DNA of 64,000 nucleotides, taken from positions 1 to 64,000 of the forward strand of contig JANQOR010000012.1 in assembly GCA_028285685.1 (NCBI GenBank). Reading direction: 5' to 3'. Below the pieces are notes generated by a model. The model was not told where the DNA came from. It worked only from the letters and a program-made list of their open reading frames with translations, and made no database searches. Below are positions 35,650-44,855 of this stretch, one piece after another. Within the stretch, counting starts at the first letter, position 1. Each line of letters opens with the position of its first letter. Position numbers and translations under genes: made by a program. This DNA is from Cyclobacteriaceae bacterium. Lineage in GTDB: Bacteria > Bacteroidota > Bacteroidia > Cytophagales > Cyclobacteriaceae.

Positions 35650-37125
35650 TCAATGACCCATAAAAAAGATCACCCAGATAATGAAAAGTAGAGGAAGTAG
35701 TATCGGGATTGAATACCTGAAAATGTATCCGAAGAATGAAGGCATTTTGATTCCTACTTGCTCGGCAATGGACTTTACCATAAAATTTGGCCCATTTCCG
35801 ATATAGGTGAGTGCTCCAAAAAATACTGCCCCCACTGATATAGCCATAAGATCCAGCATGGAATCTTTGTAGTGATTATTAGCAAATGATACCACCTCCT
35901 TCATATGGTTCACATCCGCACCAACACTGGCAAGTGAAGCAGTTAGGAAGTTGACGTATGTAGGAGCATTATCTAGAAACCCCGAAAGAACGCCTGTCCC
36001 CCAATAGAGGTTACTTGGAGATATCAATTTAGATCCCTCCGGAGATTGAGCATATAGGCTGACCAACTCAAGTGCCGGCATCATCGTGAAGAAAATTCCT
36101 ATAAAGAGGTATGCCACTTCTCTAATAGGTTCGATATTGAATTCATTTCCCTGTATGGCTTGCAGGTCTGAAAATTTGTACGCACACAAGGCGGCAGTTA
36201 GCATGATAATTTCTCTTAAATAGGAGAACTTTTGCTCCATAAAGATGATTCCCGGAACCCATTCAAACACGTTTGGATCAAGGAAAACAGCGCCAACAAC
36301 AACAGCGAGCCAGAGGAAATTACGCTTTCCCCTAATGCTGACTTTTCCACTCGTCGGCTCAGGTTTTTCACCAATGTTTGCGGCGTAGTCCGTCTTATTA
36401 CGAATATCAACTATGTAAAAAAAGATCAATAGGAATATTACTGCGATCACCCATGGAACCAGGTTGTGTTCCAATGTCCACATAAAAGGAATACCCTTTA
36501 AAAAGCCAAGAAACAATGGCGGATCACCGATTGGTGTAAGGCACCCACCGACATTACTTACGATGAAAATGAAAAACACAATGTGATAGGGCTTGATCCT
36601 ATTTTTGTTTAGTCTGATGAATGGACGGATCAGGAGCATTGAAGCACCTGTCGTGCCAATAACATTGGCCATAACGGCACCAATTGCCAAAATAATTACA
36701 TTGGTCACAGAGGACGCATCTTTGTCAACAACTATTAATATTCCCCCTGACGCTACGTACAATCCTGTGAGCAGCGCTATAAACTGAATATACTCTGCCC
36801 CAGAATGGACAGGTCCATGTTCATTATGAAGGCCAAAAATGTAATAGCCAATTACCAGTAGCCCGAGGCAAACAGAGATAACCGGATAGCTCTTGTGCCA
36901 GAAGTGAGGATAAAACAGCGGACCGGTGGCAATCATTACAAGCAATAGGACGAATGGTATCACACTCCAATTTGCAGGTTCGACATGAGATGCGATACTA
37001 TGGTCGTCAGAATCTATTTGGTGTATTTGTTCCTCCTGATTTTGATCGTGTGGGTCTTGATCATTCGCAAAGGCCATCAACGAAACGATGACAAGGAGAA
37101 AGGCGATTAGGGTTCTTGCGTACAT
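35650..37125 (-). CDS. CitM/NhaD-type sodium:proton antiporter-like protein
   Basis: An integral membrane transporter of about 491 residues in the ion-transporter superfamily; sequences like this in Bacteroidota are annotated as Na+/H+ antiporters or putative citrate transporters. It has an N-terminal cleavable-like segment, a histidine/acid-rich stretch (DQDPHDQNQEEQIHQ), about 11 helices, the helix-break motif VSNVGGCLTPIGDPPLFLG, and late NAPTYVNF and YIGNGPNFMVKSIAEQ. The ATG at 37125 is chosen; an upstream TTG at 37164 would add 13 residues before the signal-like helix. Confidence 0.85.
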   Translation of the reverse strand: MYARTLIAFLLVIVSLMAFANDQDPHDQNQEEQIHQIDSDDHSIASHVEPANWSVIPFVLLLVMIATGPLFYPHFWHKSYPVISVCLGLLVIGYYIFGLHNEHGPVHSGAEYIQFIALLTGLYVASGGILIVVDKDASSVTNVIILAIGAVMANVIGTTGASMLLIRPFIRLNKNRIKPYHIVFFIFIVSNVGGCLTPIGDPPLFLGFLKGIPFMWTLEHNLVPWVIAVIFLLIFFYIVDIRNKTDYAANIGEKPEPTSGKVSIRGKRNFLWLAVVVGAVFLDPNVFEWVPGIIFMEQKFSYLREIIMLTAALCAYKFSDLQAIQGNEFNIEPIREVAYLFIGIFFTMMPALELVSLYAQSPEGSKLISPSNLYWGTGVLSGFLDNAPTYVNFLTASLASVGADVNHMKEVVSFANNHYKDSMLDLMAISVGAVFFGALTYIGNGPNFMVKSIAEQVGIKMPSFFGYIFRYSIPILLPLLFIIWVIFFMGH

Positions 37126-37185
37126 ACTAGGTGTGACCGTTACTCTAAGTTGGGGATTCACCAACTGAAAACCAAACCCAATATA

Positions 37186-38418
37186 TTAAATCAGTTCTTT
37201 TAATGAGATGCCGAATGCAGTTTCAGCAATTCCTGTATTGCTATTACCTTCTGTGTGAACCTTCTTTAGTGCTGTTTCTATCGTTTCTGATATGTCACAG
37301 AAGATATCCGCATCAGTCAATTTTTGATCATTCTCCGGATCCATCAGGAAAGCAAAAGTTCTGGCCATTCCACAATTGGCAATGAAATCTGGCAGCAACG
37401 CTACATTGTTGTCGACATACTCCGCAATAGGTCCATAGAAAATCTCAGGATCGCTAAACGGAACGTTGGCTCCGCATGAAATACACTCTAGCCCATTTGA
37501 AATCATTTGCTCACTTTGCTCCTTCGATACCAGTCTGGACGCTGCAGCTGGAATGAAGATTTCTGCTCCCATCGACCAAATCTTCTCATTGCACTCTTCA
37601 AAGGAAAGCATGTCATCTGCTACCAACTTATTCCCTTCCTTATCATAAAAGAGTTTTTTCATGTCGTCCAGATTGTATCCACCTGGGTTGATCAATCCTC
37701 CTACCTTGTCGATAATTCCAACTATTTTCACTCCGTACTTAGATAGATATAGTGCCGCAGTAGAACCCACATTTCCCCAACCCTGAATGATCGCACGTTT
37801 CTCCTGGATATTGCCGCCCCAAATCTGGTAGTAATGCCTGGCCGCCTCAGCAACTCCAAATCCAGTGATCATATCCGACACCGTATACTTTTTAGGAGAA
37901 TCTGGCACATACTCACTATCTTCAAGGACCTTAGACACGCCTTGCCTTAATCTCCCTAGCATATGGATCTTTGTGGGCTTCCTTGGGTTGAAATGACCGT
38001 TCACGATTCCTTCTTGCGGATGCCAAAGTCCAAGATCTTCAGTTATTGGAATTACCTCGTGAATTTCATCAACATTAAGATCGCCCCCAGTGCCATAGTA
38101 GTTTTTTAAAAGTGGATACACGGCGTGGTACCATCGTTTCAAAACGCCTTCTTTTCTGGGATCAGTAGGATCAAAGTTTATTCCTGATTTAGCTCCGCCT
38201 ATCTGAGGGCCGGAAACGGTAAACTTTATTTCCATAGTCTTTGCCAATGACTCGACCTCTCTTTTATCTAGTCCAACACGCATTCTAGTACCGCCACCAG
38301 CAGCTCCGCCTCTTAATGAGTTGATAACGACCCACCCTTTAGCTTCAGTTTCGGGATCAGACCATTCAAATACAATTTCAGGAGTCTTTTCTTCAAACTT
38401 CTTCAGAAGATCTTTCAT
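37186..38418 (-). CDS. Glu/Leu/Phe/Val dehydrogenase family enzyme
   Basis: A 410-residue NAD(P)-dependent amino-acid dehydrogenase that catalyses reversible oxidative deamination. Dimerisation/substrate domain: GGAAGGGTRMR, Lys65 in EIKFTVSG, Lys77 in QIGGAKSGI, Asp113 in YGTGGDLNVDE. Nucleotide-binding domain: IIQGWGNVGSTAALYL. Exact amino-acid specificity cannot be told by eye. A promoter -7 element lies 26 bases before the ATG. Confidence 0.92.
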   Translation of the reverse strand: MKDLLKKFEEKTPEIVFEWSDPETEAKGWVVINSLRGGAAGGGTRMRVGLDKREVESLAKTMEIKFTVSGPQIGGAKSGINFDPTDPRKEGVLKRWYHAVYPLLKNYYGTGGDLNVDEIHEVIPITEDLGLWHPQEGIVNGHFNPRKPTKIHMLGRLRQGVSKVLEDSEYVPDSPKKYTVSDMITGFGVAEAARHYYQIWGGNIQEKRAIIQGWGNVGSTAALYLSKYGVKIVGIIDKVGGLINPGGYNLDDMKKLFYDKEGNKLVADDMLSFEECNEKIWSMGAEIFIPAAASRLVSKEQSEQMISNGLECISCGANVPFSDPEIFYGPIAEYVDNNVALLPDFIANCGMARTFAFLMDPENDQKLTDADIFCDISETIETALKKVHTEGNSNTGIAETAFGISLKELI

Positions 38419-38443
38419 TCAAATCAGGTTTATTTTTCGGCGG

Positions 38444-38451
38444 CAAATCTA
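38444..38451 (-). promoter_or_regulatory. -7 element of the dehydrogenase gene
   Basis: On the reverse strand TAGATTTG matches TAnnTTTG; the start codon follows after 25 bases. It lies directly downstream of the anmK stop. Confidence 0.5.
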
Positions 38452-38452
38452 A

Positions 38453-39490
38453 TCATTTAGGATAATGAATAATACCTGAAGACGTATCCCTTGACGCACC
38501 TGTCACCGAGGCAAGTACATTTGGTTCATTTCTCAATCTGAGAACGCCCAGAAACCCAAAAACAATGGCCTCCTTGTATTCGACCAAATCAGAATCCGGG
38601 ACAATGAAATTCAGCTCATTCATTTTGTTGTTTAAAGTTTCCACCAAAAATGAATTGAAGGCTCCCCCACCCGTTGTGATAATTGATCCAGCTGGCAGAT
38701 ATTGAGAAATATCCTCGACTATTCTTTCTGACAAAAACTTGGTATATGTACTAAGGCCATCTAGGGGAGTAATACTATCTAACGCATCAGAACTGATGAA
38801 TTGATTCGGGAGTGACTTTGGTGGTCCCAATGTATAAAAGGGATCGCTTGCAATGATCTGTTCCCAGTGAGAATCAATCTTACCCTCTCTTGCCATCTGA
38901 CCATTTTCATCAAAATCTTTCCCAAGCTTGTTGGCGAAGAAATTTAGTACCTGATTACACGGACAAATGTCCCAAGCTATTCTCTTGCCATAGACGGAAA
39001 CATTTGCTATGCCGCCCAGGTTGAGACATGCATCATACCGCGATAAGAGCTCAAAATCTCCCATTGGTACCAATGGCGCGCCTTCACCACCTATACTTAC
39101 ATCCAAAGATCGAAAATCGGAAATGACGGTTGTTTTGACCAAATCAGCTATCCGCCCCCCATCACCCAACTGCCAACTGACTCCATCTTTTGGCTTATGA
39201 ACAATGGTATGCCCGTGAACCGCAATGAGGTCAATGTTTTCAATCCCAAATTCCAGCAACCTTTTGGCAATCCACTCGCCAAACAAATGATCAACCTCTT
39301 TTTGCTGGTCCAAATTCTCACTTGCCACTCGTGTCAAGCGATCTCTCATCTCACCGTCGTAGTGATACGATTTGCATTTTAGAAGTTCAAAGGTCCACTT
39401 ACTGCCCTTCGAAAAAGAAACACACGCGATATCCAATCCATCCATGGAGGACCCTGCCATTACACCAATAACTTTATAGTCTGATTTCAT
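38453..39490 (-). CDS. anmK: Anhydro-N-acetylmuramic acid kinase
   Basis: AnmK phosphorylates 1,6-anhydro-MurNAc released during cell-wall turnover, giving MurNAc-6-phosphate. The 345-residue protein has GVMAGSSMDGLDIACVSF, VHGHTIVHKP, WQLGDGGRIAD, CLNLGGIANVS and ITTGGGAFNSFLVE. It is divergent from coaX with 14 bases between the start codons, so one of the two promoters must lie inside the other gene. Confidence 0.95.
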   Translation of the reverse strand: MKSDYKVIGVMAGSSMDGLDIACVSFSKGSKWTFELLKCKSYHYDGEMRDRLTRVASENLDQQKEVDHLFGEWIAKRLLEFGIENIDLIAVHGHTIVHKPKDGVSWQLGDGGRIADLVKTTVISDFRSLDVSIGGEGAPLVPMGDFELLSRYDACLNLGGIANVSVYGKRIAWDICPCNQVLNFFANKLGKDFDENGQMAREGKIDSHWEQIIASDPFYTLGPPKSLPNQFISSDALDSITPLDGLSTYTKFLSERIVEDISQYLPAGSIITTGGGAFNSFLVETLNNKMNELNFIVPDSDLVEYKEAIVFGFLGVLRLRNEPNVLASVTGASRDTSSGIIHYPK

Positions 39491-39504
39491 TTCCTTTGCG
39501 GTCT

Positions 39505-40227
39505 ATGTCCGAAAAGATAGAGGTAATACTTGTGGATATGGGTAGCACGGCCATTAAAAGTGCTGAAACCATTTCCGGAGAGATTCAAAATAGAAAATCA
39601 TGGGATTCAATTGAATCTCTCAAAAAGCATTATACCGAATCGCCTGCTATTATATCTTCTGTCAGAAAGAATCTTGGCGAGTTGGAGAAACAATTTCAGA
39701 AAGAGAAAGATCTTGTTCTAAGTCACAAAACAACATTGCCCATCAAGCTTGATTACAAAACTCCCCAAACCCTCGGACCGGATCGAATCGCCTTAGCAGT
39801 TGGAGCCCATCACTTGTATCCGAATGAAAATAATCTGATTATCGATGTAGGTACTTGTGTAACAATGGATGTTATTGATGATACGGGAATTTTTAGAGGC
39901 GGTATCATCGCCCCAGGTCTGAAAATGAGAATGAAAGCGATGGCATATCACACCAAGAGTCTTCCTGACATTTCCGATGAGTGGAACTCCATTAAATCAG
40001 TCACATATGGAAAAACGACAAAAGAAAGTCTTTACAGTGGGTCTTATGAAGGCATGATTCGTGAAATAAATGCCACCATTGAGACCGTCCGCAGGGATTT
40101 TGCATCAATTAACATTATTCTAACAGGCGGAGATACCAAATTCTTTGAATCCCGCATAAAAGCTCACATCTTTGCTGGCTCAAAAATTGTGGAGATAGGA
40201 CTTTACCGAATTTGGAAGTATCAATGA
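39505..40227 (+). CDS. coaX: Type III pantothenate kinase
   Basis: CoaX phosphorylates pantothenate, the first step of coenzyme A synthesis. About 240 residues in the acetate/sugar kinase-like fold: VDMGSTAIKSA (the usual DxGNT reads DMGST, Asn to Ser), LGPDRIALAVGA, DVGTCVTMDVI, GGIIAPGLKMR and ILTGGDTKFF. ATG 39505 is used; a TTG at 39496 falls in a near-consensus -7 element. It opens the operon that continues with an outer-membrane protein (ATGA overlap). Confidence 0.93.
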   Translation: MSEKIEVILVDMGSTAIKSAETISGEIQNRKSWDSIESLKKHYTESPAIISSVRKNLGELEKQFQKEKDLVLSHKTTLPIKLDYKTPQTLGPDRIALAVGAHHLYPNENNLIIDVGTCVTMDVIDDTGIFRGGIIAPGLKMRMKAMAYHTKSLPDISDEWNSIKSVTYGKTTKESLYSGSYEGMIREINATIETVRRDFASINIILTGGDTKFFESRIKAHIFAGSKIVEIGLYRIWKYQ

Positions 40228-41468
40228 AGGGACTTATAAAAGCAGGTTTCGCCTGTTTTATTTTTTTAGGACATATTGTTCAAAGCCAGTCTATTTATTC
40301 CTTTCAAGGGCCTGGCATCCTTGAGCATCAAGGTATGCCTAACAATGTGGGCATGGGCGAATTGGGAATAGGTACGCCAACGATCTGGCACGTTAACACC
40401 AACAATCCTGCTAACCTAGTTTATAATACTTTTAGCACCTTCCAACTTGGGATCCAGGGAGACGGAAGAACCTTTTCCGGAGACAATGTTTCAGGTTCGG
40501 ATTTTGACGGTGGTTTGAGGTTCATGGCGTATGCGTTCCCTATAAAGGCAGGTAAGTGGTCTTCATCGTTCGGGATTTTGCCATTCAGTACTGTCAGCTA
40601 TAATACATTCACCCAAAATACGGTGGATGGGGCTCCCGAAGTAAGTCAATTCGTTAATGAAAAAGGTCAAGGAGGCCTGACTAATTTTTATTGGGCCAAT
40701 GGCTTTGGCATCAACGAGAACCTAAAGCTTGGGGTCCGTTTCAACTACACTTTCGGATCTATTGAAAAAGAATCACAAATTTCTATTGGGGGTGGAGATG
40801 TTACGAGCAACACTCTCGCATTCATTGATCAGACTTCATACTCAGATATAGATATTTTATTGGGAGCCGCCTACCGGTATGCGTTTTCGGAAACAAGTGT
40901 TCTGAACCTAGGACTCACCTTTTCGAATGAAAATAGTCTTAATGGCAAGAATATCCAGGAACTACAGAGGCTTTCAGGAACAGGAAATGTCATAGAATCT
41001 ACGGAAGTCAGTAACACGACTCAGCAATTTGAATTGCCGCAGACTTTTGGTTTTGGAATCTCTTATCAAAAATTAAATAAATATCTAGTTGGGTTGGATA
41101 TTGAGTCGCAGAACTGGAGCAACACTTCAAGCTCCGGGGCTGAATTGAGGAATCTGACCAAAATAGCCTTCGGCGGGCGTTGGATACCTGATTATGATAA
41201 TGTGAATTCCTATTTCAAACGTGCTACTTACAGACTAGGATTTAGCTACACTAAGATACCGTACGTCGTAAATAGTCAGACGATTAATGATTTTGGTATT
41301 AATTTTGGTGCCTCTTTGCCGGTTAGTGGCTTTTCGAGTATCGATTTGGCCGCTAGAATTGGCCAGCTAGGGACAACAAGTGAAGGATTGATTAAGGAAT
41401 CCTATTATCAGGTTGTTATAGGAGCAACTGTAAATGATAGATGGTTTATAAAAAGAAAATATGACTAA
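40224..41468 (+). CDS. Outer-membrane beta-barrel protein, FadL-like
   Basis: An exported protein of about 414 residues with a signal peptide (KGLIKAGFACFIFLGHIVQSQ) and a pattern of alternating amphipathic strands (LGIGTPTIWHVNTNNPANLVY, GVRFNYTFGSIEKE, LLGAAYRYAF, LNLGLTFSNE, YRLGFSYTKIPYV). The NPANL segment near the N-terminus and glycine-rich short turns recall FadL/OmpP1-type transporters. Ligand unknown. It overlaps the coaX stop by four bases and is followed by a TPR protein. Confidence 0.75.
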   Translation: MKGLIKAGFACFIFLGHIVQSQSIYSFQGPGILEHQGMPNNVGMGELGIGTPTIWHVNTNNPANLVYNTFSTFQLGIQGDGRTFSGDNVSGSDFDGGLRFMAYAFPIKAGKWSSSFGILPFSTVSYNTFTQNTVDGAPEVSQFVNEKGQGGLTNFYWANGFGINENLKLGVRFNYTFGSIEKESQISIGGGDVTSNTLAFIDQTSYSDIDILLGAAYRYAFSETSVLNLGLTFSNENSLNGKNIQELQRLSGTGNVIESTEVSNTTQQFELPQTFGFGISYQKLNKYLVGLDIESQNWSNTSSSGAELRNLTKIAFGGRWIPDYDNVNSYFKRATYRLGFSYTKIPYVVNSQTINDFGINFGASLPVSGFSSIDLAARIGQLGTTSEGLIKESYYQVVIGATVNDRWFIKRKYD

Positions 41469-41482
41469 TAACTAAAGAGACT

Positions 41483-42802
41483 ATGTGGAAGGTTAAAAGA
41501 ACATTAGTGAGCTCAATTCTAATCCTTGCTGTAGCAGTCACCGCCACCGCACAAAACGGCTGGAATTGGGGAGATCAGGTAGACGTTGCCAAAGAAAACA
41601 ACGTAATCTATACAGATGCCTTAAAGGCTAAAAACTATGCCGCGACCATTGAGCCCTTAGATTGGTTGCTGACAAACACTCCGGATTTGAATGCATCCAT
41701 TTATATAAATGGGGAAAAAATCTATACCGCACTTGCAAAGCAAGAATCAGATCCCGCTAAAAAAGAAGAGTACATTCAAAAAGGTCTAGAGCTATTTGAC
41801 ACAAGAGTAAAGTACTTCGGCAAAGAAGATCGTGTCATTGAAAGAAAAGCTTTCTATGCTTACTCTTTTTATCAGAAAGACAAAGAAAAGTACCCTTACT
41901 TGTACGATTTGTTTACTAAGACCTATCAGCTAAAGGGTGACAAAATGAATCGAGGAAACCTGGTGGCCTACATGAACATGGTTTACAAGTTCAGATTTGC
42001 CGGTGGTGAGCTCAGTGATGAAGAGGTGATTAATATCTATTCGAACATATCTGAGGCTTTGTCAACCCAGAGGGCTAGTGCAAGTGATGCCAACAAGGCA
42101 AGATACGATAAGTCAATTGACAATGTTGATAAGTTATTGACTGCTACGAAAGTGGAAATCACCTGTGAGTTTGTAGAAACCAAGCTAGGGCCAAAATTGG
42201 AAAACACTGGTGATTTGAAAATGGCTAAGTTGATCTTCGGTTTAATGCTTAAGGGAAAATGTACAGACAGTCCTCTAGCATTGAAGGCCGCGGGGGTAAT
42301 TCAAGAGAGTGAACCAACCTTCACCATAGCAAAATTTTTAGCTCAAAAGAATATTCAGGATGGCAATGTTGATGAGGGTCTGAAATTCTATGAGGAAGCT
42401 GCCGGACTTTCAGAAGATAATGTCGAAAAAGCAGAGACTTTCGTGAGTATCGCTCGAATTCAGGCGAAAGAAAAGCAAAAGTCGACTGCGAGAAACAGTG
42501 CGAGAAGAGCTCTTTCTTATGACCCTAGTTACTCAGATGCTTACAAATTAATCGGAGATCTGTACATGCAGAGCTTCGATGATTGTGCAGGAGGTGAAAG
42601 TAAAGTTGATGACCGAGCTGTGTTCATCGCCGCGTATGATCAGTACAGACGAGCTGGAAACAGCGCTGGAATGGCAAATGCAAAAGCTCAATTCCCATCC
42701 ATTGAAGAAATCTTCAATGAGGGCAAGGAAGAAGGTCAGTCAATCACCATTGGTTGCTGGATCAATACAACCGTAAAACTTGAGCGCAGGCCCGCCAATT
42801 AA
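41483..42802 (+). CDS. Exported TPR-like protein of the coaX-lptC operon
   Basis: A 439-residue protein with a signal peptide ending ATATAQ and helical repeats for most of its length; recognisable TPR-like units are near 285-370 (GNVDEGLKFYEEAAGL, KSTARNSARRALSYDPSYSDAYKLIGDLY). Several cysteines lie near 225-260 and 390-430. It is probably a periplasmic or outer-membrane-bound scaffold. The position between an outer-membrane barrel and LptC suggests envelope assembly, but this is inferred from context only. Confidence 0.8.
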   Translation: MWKVKRTLVSSILILAVAVTATAQNGWNWGDQVDVAKENNVIYTDALKAKNYAATIEPLDWLLTNTPDLNASIYINGEKIYTALAKQESDPAKKEEYIQKGLELFDTRVKYFGKEDRVIERKAFYAYSFYQKDKEKYPYLYDLFTKTYQLKGDKMNRGNLVAYMNMVYKFRFAGGELSDEEVINIYSNISEALSTQRASASDANKARYDKSIDNVDKLLTATKVEITCEFVETKLGPKLENTGDLKMAKLIFGLMLKGKCTDSPLALKAAGVIQESEPTFTIAKFLAQKNIQDGNVDEGLKFYEEAAGLSEDNVEKAETFVSIARIQAKEKQKSTARNSARRALSYDPSYSDAYKLIGDLYMQSFDDCAGGESKVDDRAVFIAAYDQYRRAGNSAGMANAKAQFPSIEEIFNEGKEEGQSITIGCWINTTVKLERRPAN

Positions 42803-42803
42803 T

Positions 42804-43376
42804 TTGAGATTTACTAAAAATATCAATTCGGCCAATGGAGCTATCTCCGCTGGCCGTTTTTTGTTTTTCAGCGCTTTATTTATTGTAATGGCTTGCTCTG
42901 ACCGAAAAGGTCTAGTAGATCAAAAACTTTACGAAGGCCCTATCTCAAGTCTTGACAGTGTCACAACCTTGCTTAGCGACTCGGCTAATGTTATTCTTCG
43001 TCTTACAGCTCCGCGTCAAAACAATTTCGAAAATGGAGATCAAGAGTGGCCGGATGGATTTCTGCTCGAGTCGAATACCAGCGAAGGTGAGGCTGAATCC
43101 AGTTTTGTGGCCAACTACGTTTTTTACGATAAAAAAGAAGACCTGTACCATGCAAAAGGCAACGTGATCGTCAAAAACTTTGAAAACGGAGACGAGCTCA
43201 ACACCGAGGAACTGTATTGGGATCCAGCCGAAGAGAAGTTCTTTACTGAAAAGTTTGTCACTATAAAATCAGACGACGAAGTTCATACAGGTGAAGGGCT
43301 TGATGCCACGCAGGATTTTTCCACCTACACCATTTTGAAGCCTTCTGGTACTTTCTTAGTTGAAGAATCAAACTAG
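42804..43376 (+). CDS. lptC: LPS export protein LptC
   Basis: LptC is the bitopic or lipidated periplasmic part of the Lpt machine that carries LPS to the outer membrane. About 190 residues: hydrophobic segment FLFFSALFIVMAC with lipobox Cys, then a beta-jellyroll with EGEAESSFVANYVFYDKKEDLYHAKGN-type strands (ANYVFYDKKEDLYHAKGNVI) and LNTEELYWDPAEEKFFTEK, as in LptC/OstA relatives. The start is uncertain: TTG 42804 directly after the previous stop is chosen. A terminator-like hairpin lies inside the first 20 codons. Confidence 0.85.
   Translation: MRFTKNINSANGAISAGRFLFFSALFIVMACSDRKGLVDQKLYEGPISSLDSVTTLLSDSANVILRLTAPRQNNFENGDQEWPDGFLLESNTSEGEAESSFVANYVFYDKKEDLYHAKGNVIVKNFENGDELNTEELYWDPAEEKFFTEKFVTIKSDDEVHTGEGLDATQDFSTYTILKPSGTFLVEESN
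42829..42862 (+). terminator. Terminator-like hairpin inside the lptC 5' region
   Basis: CGGCCA (42829-42834) pairs with TGGCCG (42851-42856), and GGAG (42837-42840) with CTCC (42845-42848), around loop CTAT; six T follow. It may terminate most transcripts after the TPR gene and leave reduced read-through into lptC. Confidence 0.65.
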
Positions 43377-43387
43377 CCATCAAATCC

Positions 43388-43561
43388 ATGAAATTGATTG
43401 ATGTTATTCTTATCGTTTCCGCCTTTACCTTTTTGATCATTGGCATTCACCAGGCACTGGTTATAGGCTTTATGGAGTCGTACTGGATTTTTATGTTTAG
43501 TCTTCTCCTTTTATTTTTATATAGGTTCCGCAAGAACAAGAAGGGCAAAAAGCCCAACTAG
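43388..43561 (+). CDS. Small 57-residue membrane protein
   Basis: A short gene between lptC and the CNNM gene: ATG 43388 to TAG 43559-43561. Two hydrophobic helices (LIDVILIVSAFTFLIIGIH and WIFMFSLLLLFLYRF) are followed by a strongly basic tail (KNKKGKKPN), so both ends are probably cytosolic. Tight packing in the operon (11 bases before, 10 after) supports a real gene. Function unknown. Confidence 0.75.
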   Translation: MKLIDVILIVSAFTFLIIGIHQALVIGFMESYWIFMFSLLLLFLYRFRKNKKGKKPN

Positions 43562-43571
43562 ACTCAAAAAA

Positions 43572-44855
43572 ATGGATGACCCATCCCCCTATCTGATTAT
43601 TTTTTTATGCCTTTTGTTGTCCGCTTTCTTTTCAGGAATGGAGATCGCCTTTGTTTCTGCTGACAAATTGCACATTGAGGTTTCTAGGAAGAAGGGTTCC
43701 TTTATCGGCAGGATACTTGCTATTTTCTCAAGTAATCAGTCCCAATTTTTGGCGACAATGCTGGTAGGAAACAACATTGCGTTGGTCCTCTATGGAATTA
43801 TTATGGCTGGTCTCCTCGAACCTGTTTTTGCACAGATCCTACCAGAAGTATTGGCCACTGACGTAACAATCCTGGTGCTGCAATCACTGGTTTCTACTTC
43901 CATTGTTTTGCTTACAGCAGAGTTTTTGCCCAAAAGCATATTTATTATCAATCCTGATTTCTCACTACGTTTCTTCGCCATTCCAATGGTTCTCCTGTAT
44001 GTTTTGATGTTCCCAGCGGTCTTTTTGGTTGTCAAACTTTCGGCGCTGTTTATCCTGATGTTTGGCTACAAGGTCTCAGATGAAAAGCCGGTTTTTGGAC
44101 TTACTGACCTAAACAACTACATAAAGAATAACATTCTCAACATACCTGATGAAAAAGATGCAGAGATTGATGCCAAAATTTTAGACAATGCTATTGAGTT
44201 CAAGAAAGTACGTGTAAGGGAGTGCATGATACCACGAACTGAGATAGTTGCTGTAGATGTCACAGACTCCATCGAAGAACTCAAAGAGGCCTTCATGAAG
44301 AGTGGTCATTCTAAAATAATCGTCTACAAGGAATCTATTGATGATGTAATCGGATACTGTCACTCATTAGAGTTGTTTAAAAAACCGGAAGACATAAAAT
44401 CCATTCTCACCACTATCTTGATTGTGCCTGAAACAGTCTTGGCAAACGAACTGCTAATGCAGTTTATTACCGAGCGAAAGAGTATAGCTCTCGTGGTTGA
44501 TGAATATGGCGGTACGTCGGGGATAGTTAGTATTGAGGATGTGATCGAGGAAATCTTTGGAGAGATCCGTGACGAACATGATGATGAATATCTGACTGAG
44601 CAAAAAATCGACGACTACAACTACATTTTGAGTGCTCGACACGAGATAGACTATTTAAATGAAAAGTACCAACTGAACATTCCTGAGGCCGAATACGACA
44701 CCTTAGGTGGATTCATCTTTGAGTATCATGAGGACATCCCGTCAGTGAATGAGGTCATAGAGATTCCCGGTTTTGTGATTACTATAATCACGATGGAAGA
44801 AAATCGAATAGATAATGTCAAACTCACACTCGTTCACACGGAGGAGCCGGTGTAA
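43572..44855 (+). CDS. CNNM/HlyC-CorC family membrane protein (GldE-like)
   Basis: A 427-residue protein: CNNM (DUF21) membrane domain (about 1-190, with SAFFSGMEIAFVSADKL), a CBS pair (about 200-335, with VRECMIPRTEIVAVD and LVVDEYGGTSGIVSIEDVIEEIFGE split by short loops), and a C-terminal CorC/HlyC domain (about 350-427). The family includes Mg/Co efflux proteins and the gliding-motility factor GldE; I cannot tell which role applies. It ends directly before the acyltransferase ATG. Confidence 0.9.
   Translation: MDDPSPYLIIFLCLLLSAFFSGMEIAFVSADKLHIEVSRKKGSFIGRILAIFSSNQSQFLATMLVGNNIALVLYGIIMAGLLEPVFAQILPEVLATDVTILVLQSLVSTSIVLLTAEFLPKSIFIINPDFSLRFFAIPMVLLYVLMFPAVFLVVKLSALFILMFGYKVSDEKPVFGLTDLNNYIKNNILNIPDEKDAEIDAKILDNAIEFKKVRVRECMIPRTEIVAVDVTDSIEELKEAFMKSGHSKIIVYKESIDDVIGYCHSLELFKKPEDIKSILTTILIVPETVLANELLMQFITERKSIALVVDEYGGTSGIVSIEDVIEEIFGEIRDEHDDEYLTEQKIDDYNYILSARHEIDYLNEKYQLNIPEAEYDTLGGFIFEYHEDIPSVNEVIEIPGFVITIITMEENRIDNVKLTLVHTEEPV

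Noticed and set aside
42579-42776. Short forward frame inside the TPR gene
   Set aside because: Lies in another frame of a clear coding gene with no own features.
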